Source of the DNA: JBBDYD01 sp040901865 | GTDB lineage: Bacteria > Bacteroidota > Ignavibacteria > UBA10030 | Length of the DNA: 6,702 bases | Direction: 5' to 3' | Assembly (NCBI GenBank): GCA_040901865.1 | Contig: JBBDYD010000058.1 | Location: forward strand, 1-6,702 | Shown here: positions 6,651 through 6,702 of the stretch, piece by piece | Layout of the letters: every line of letters begins with the position of its first letter | Position numbering within the stretch: position 1 is the first letter of the stretch | Made by a program: the position numbers and the translations under genes | The notes under the pieces: generated by a model | The model's database searches: none | What the model was told of the DNA's origin: nothing | What the model saw: the letters and a program-made list of their open reading frames with translations, nothing else

Positions 6651-6663
6651 ACCTCCGGTCTCC
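6647..6663 (+). promoter_or_regulatory. Stem-loop directly before a possible start codon
   Basis: GGAGACC (6647-6653) and GGTCTCC (6657-6663) form a perfect 7-bp, GC-rich stem with a 3-nt TCC loop. The following bases (ATGAGGAAAC) lack a T tract, so it is not a canonical Rho-independent terminator. It takes in the GGAG of the AAGGAG motif and ends right at the ATG at 6664. It may act as a translational switch for a next gene, or as an mRNA 3'-end stabiliser for the pump transcript. Confidence 0.5.
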
Positions 6664-6702
6664 ATGAGGAAACTTCCAGCATTCCGTTTCGTTAGTCCAC
6701 TA
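6664..6702 (+). CDS. Possible 5' fragment of a downstream gene (13 codons)
   Basis: From ATG at 6664 the frame stays open to the window edge and reads M-R-K-L-P-A-F-R-F-V-S-P-L. A basic start followed by increasingly hydrophobic residues could be the beginning of a signal peptide or membrane segment, but 13 codons without a stop occur easily by chance. The function is unknown. Together with the absence of a terminator, it leaves open that the pump transcript continues into another gene. Confidence 0.3.
   Translation, partial: MRKLPAFRFVSPL

Noticed and set aside
1009..6661. 12-bp repeat GACCTCCGGTCT in the channel gene (near 1010-1021) and in the right-end hairpin (6650-6661)
   Set aside because: One or so 12-bp matches are expected by chance in a window this size, and the flanks do not match.
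6588..6702. Rho-independent terminator after the permease gene
   Set aside because: Two inverted repeats are present (6612-6630, 6647-6663), but neither is followed by a T-rich tract, so no canonical terminator can be called.

Overview
The window holds one complete, compact operon for a tripartite RND-type efflux pump in a double-membraned (Gram-negative-type) bacterium. All genes are on the + strand: a TetR-family regulator (167-859), a TolC-family outer-membrane channel (881-2242), a lipoprotein membrane-fusion adaptor (2267-3325) and an RND inner-membrane permease (3351-6587). Intergenic gaps are about 21-25 bases with no terminator between genes, so one transcript is likely. No tRNA, rRNA, CRISPR array, insertion sequence or transposase is visible.

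Layout. Bases 1-70 are a perfect-register array of ten 7-bp units (consensus CCCTTCA) with no G on the + strand; it probably continues left of the window. An A/T-rich stretch (72-93) follows, then a good sigma70-like promoter (TTGCCT, 17-bp spacer, TATACT). Two inverted repeats lie at the promoter, one over the -10 box and one just downstream of the predicted start, with centres 22 bp apart. They are good candidates for operators of the TetR protein. The four genes follow. The last 115 bases (6588-6702) hold two small inverted repeats, a perfect Shine-Dalgarno-like sequence and what may be the first 13 codons of another gene cut by the window edge.

How the parts work together. The permease has the proton-relay residues of hydrophobe/amphiphile (HAE-1, AcrB-like) pumps (Asp397, Asp398, Lys950, Arg980, Thr987) and should use the proton gradient to move small molecules out. 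The adaptor, anchored by a lipidated Cys, bridges permease and channel; the TolC-like protein gives the exit duct. The TetR protein is the first gene behind the operator-like repeats and probably represses its own operon until a ligand binds. The substrate cannot be told from the sequence.

Organism. The adaptor lipoprotein signal with Gly after the Cys, the gene order TetR-TolC-adaptor-RND and the general look of the proteins are compatible with the Bacteroidota/Chlorobiota/Ignavibacteriota group or another non-proteobacterial Gram-negative phylum. This is impression, not proof, and the promoter looks more like classical sigma70 than the Bacteroidota -33/-7 type.

The coding part is a recognisable system rather than a new one. 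The parts most worth a second look are non-coding: the heptamer array with G-quadruplex/i-motif potential, the pair of phased operator-like palindromes, and the hairpin that would cover a ribosome-binding site at the right end.
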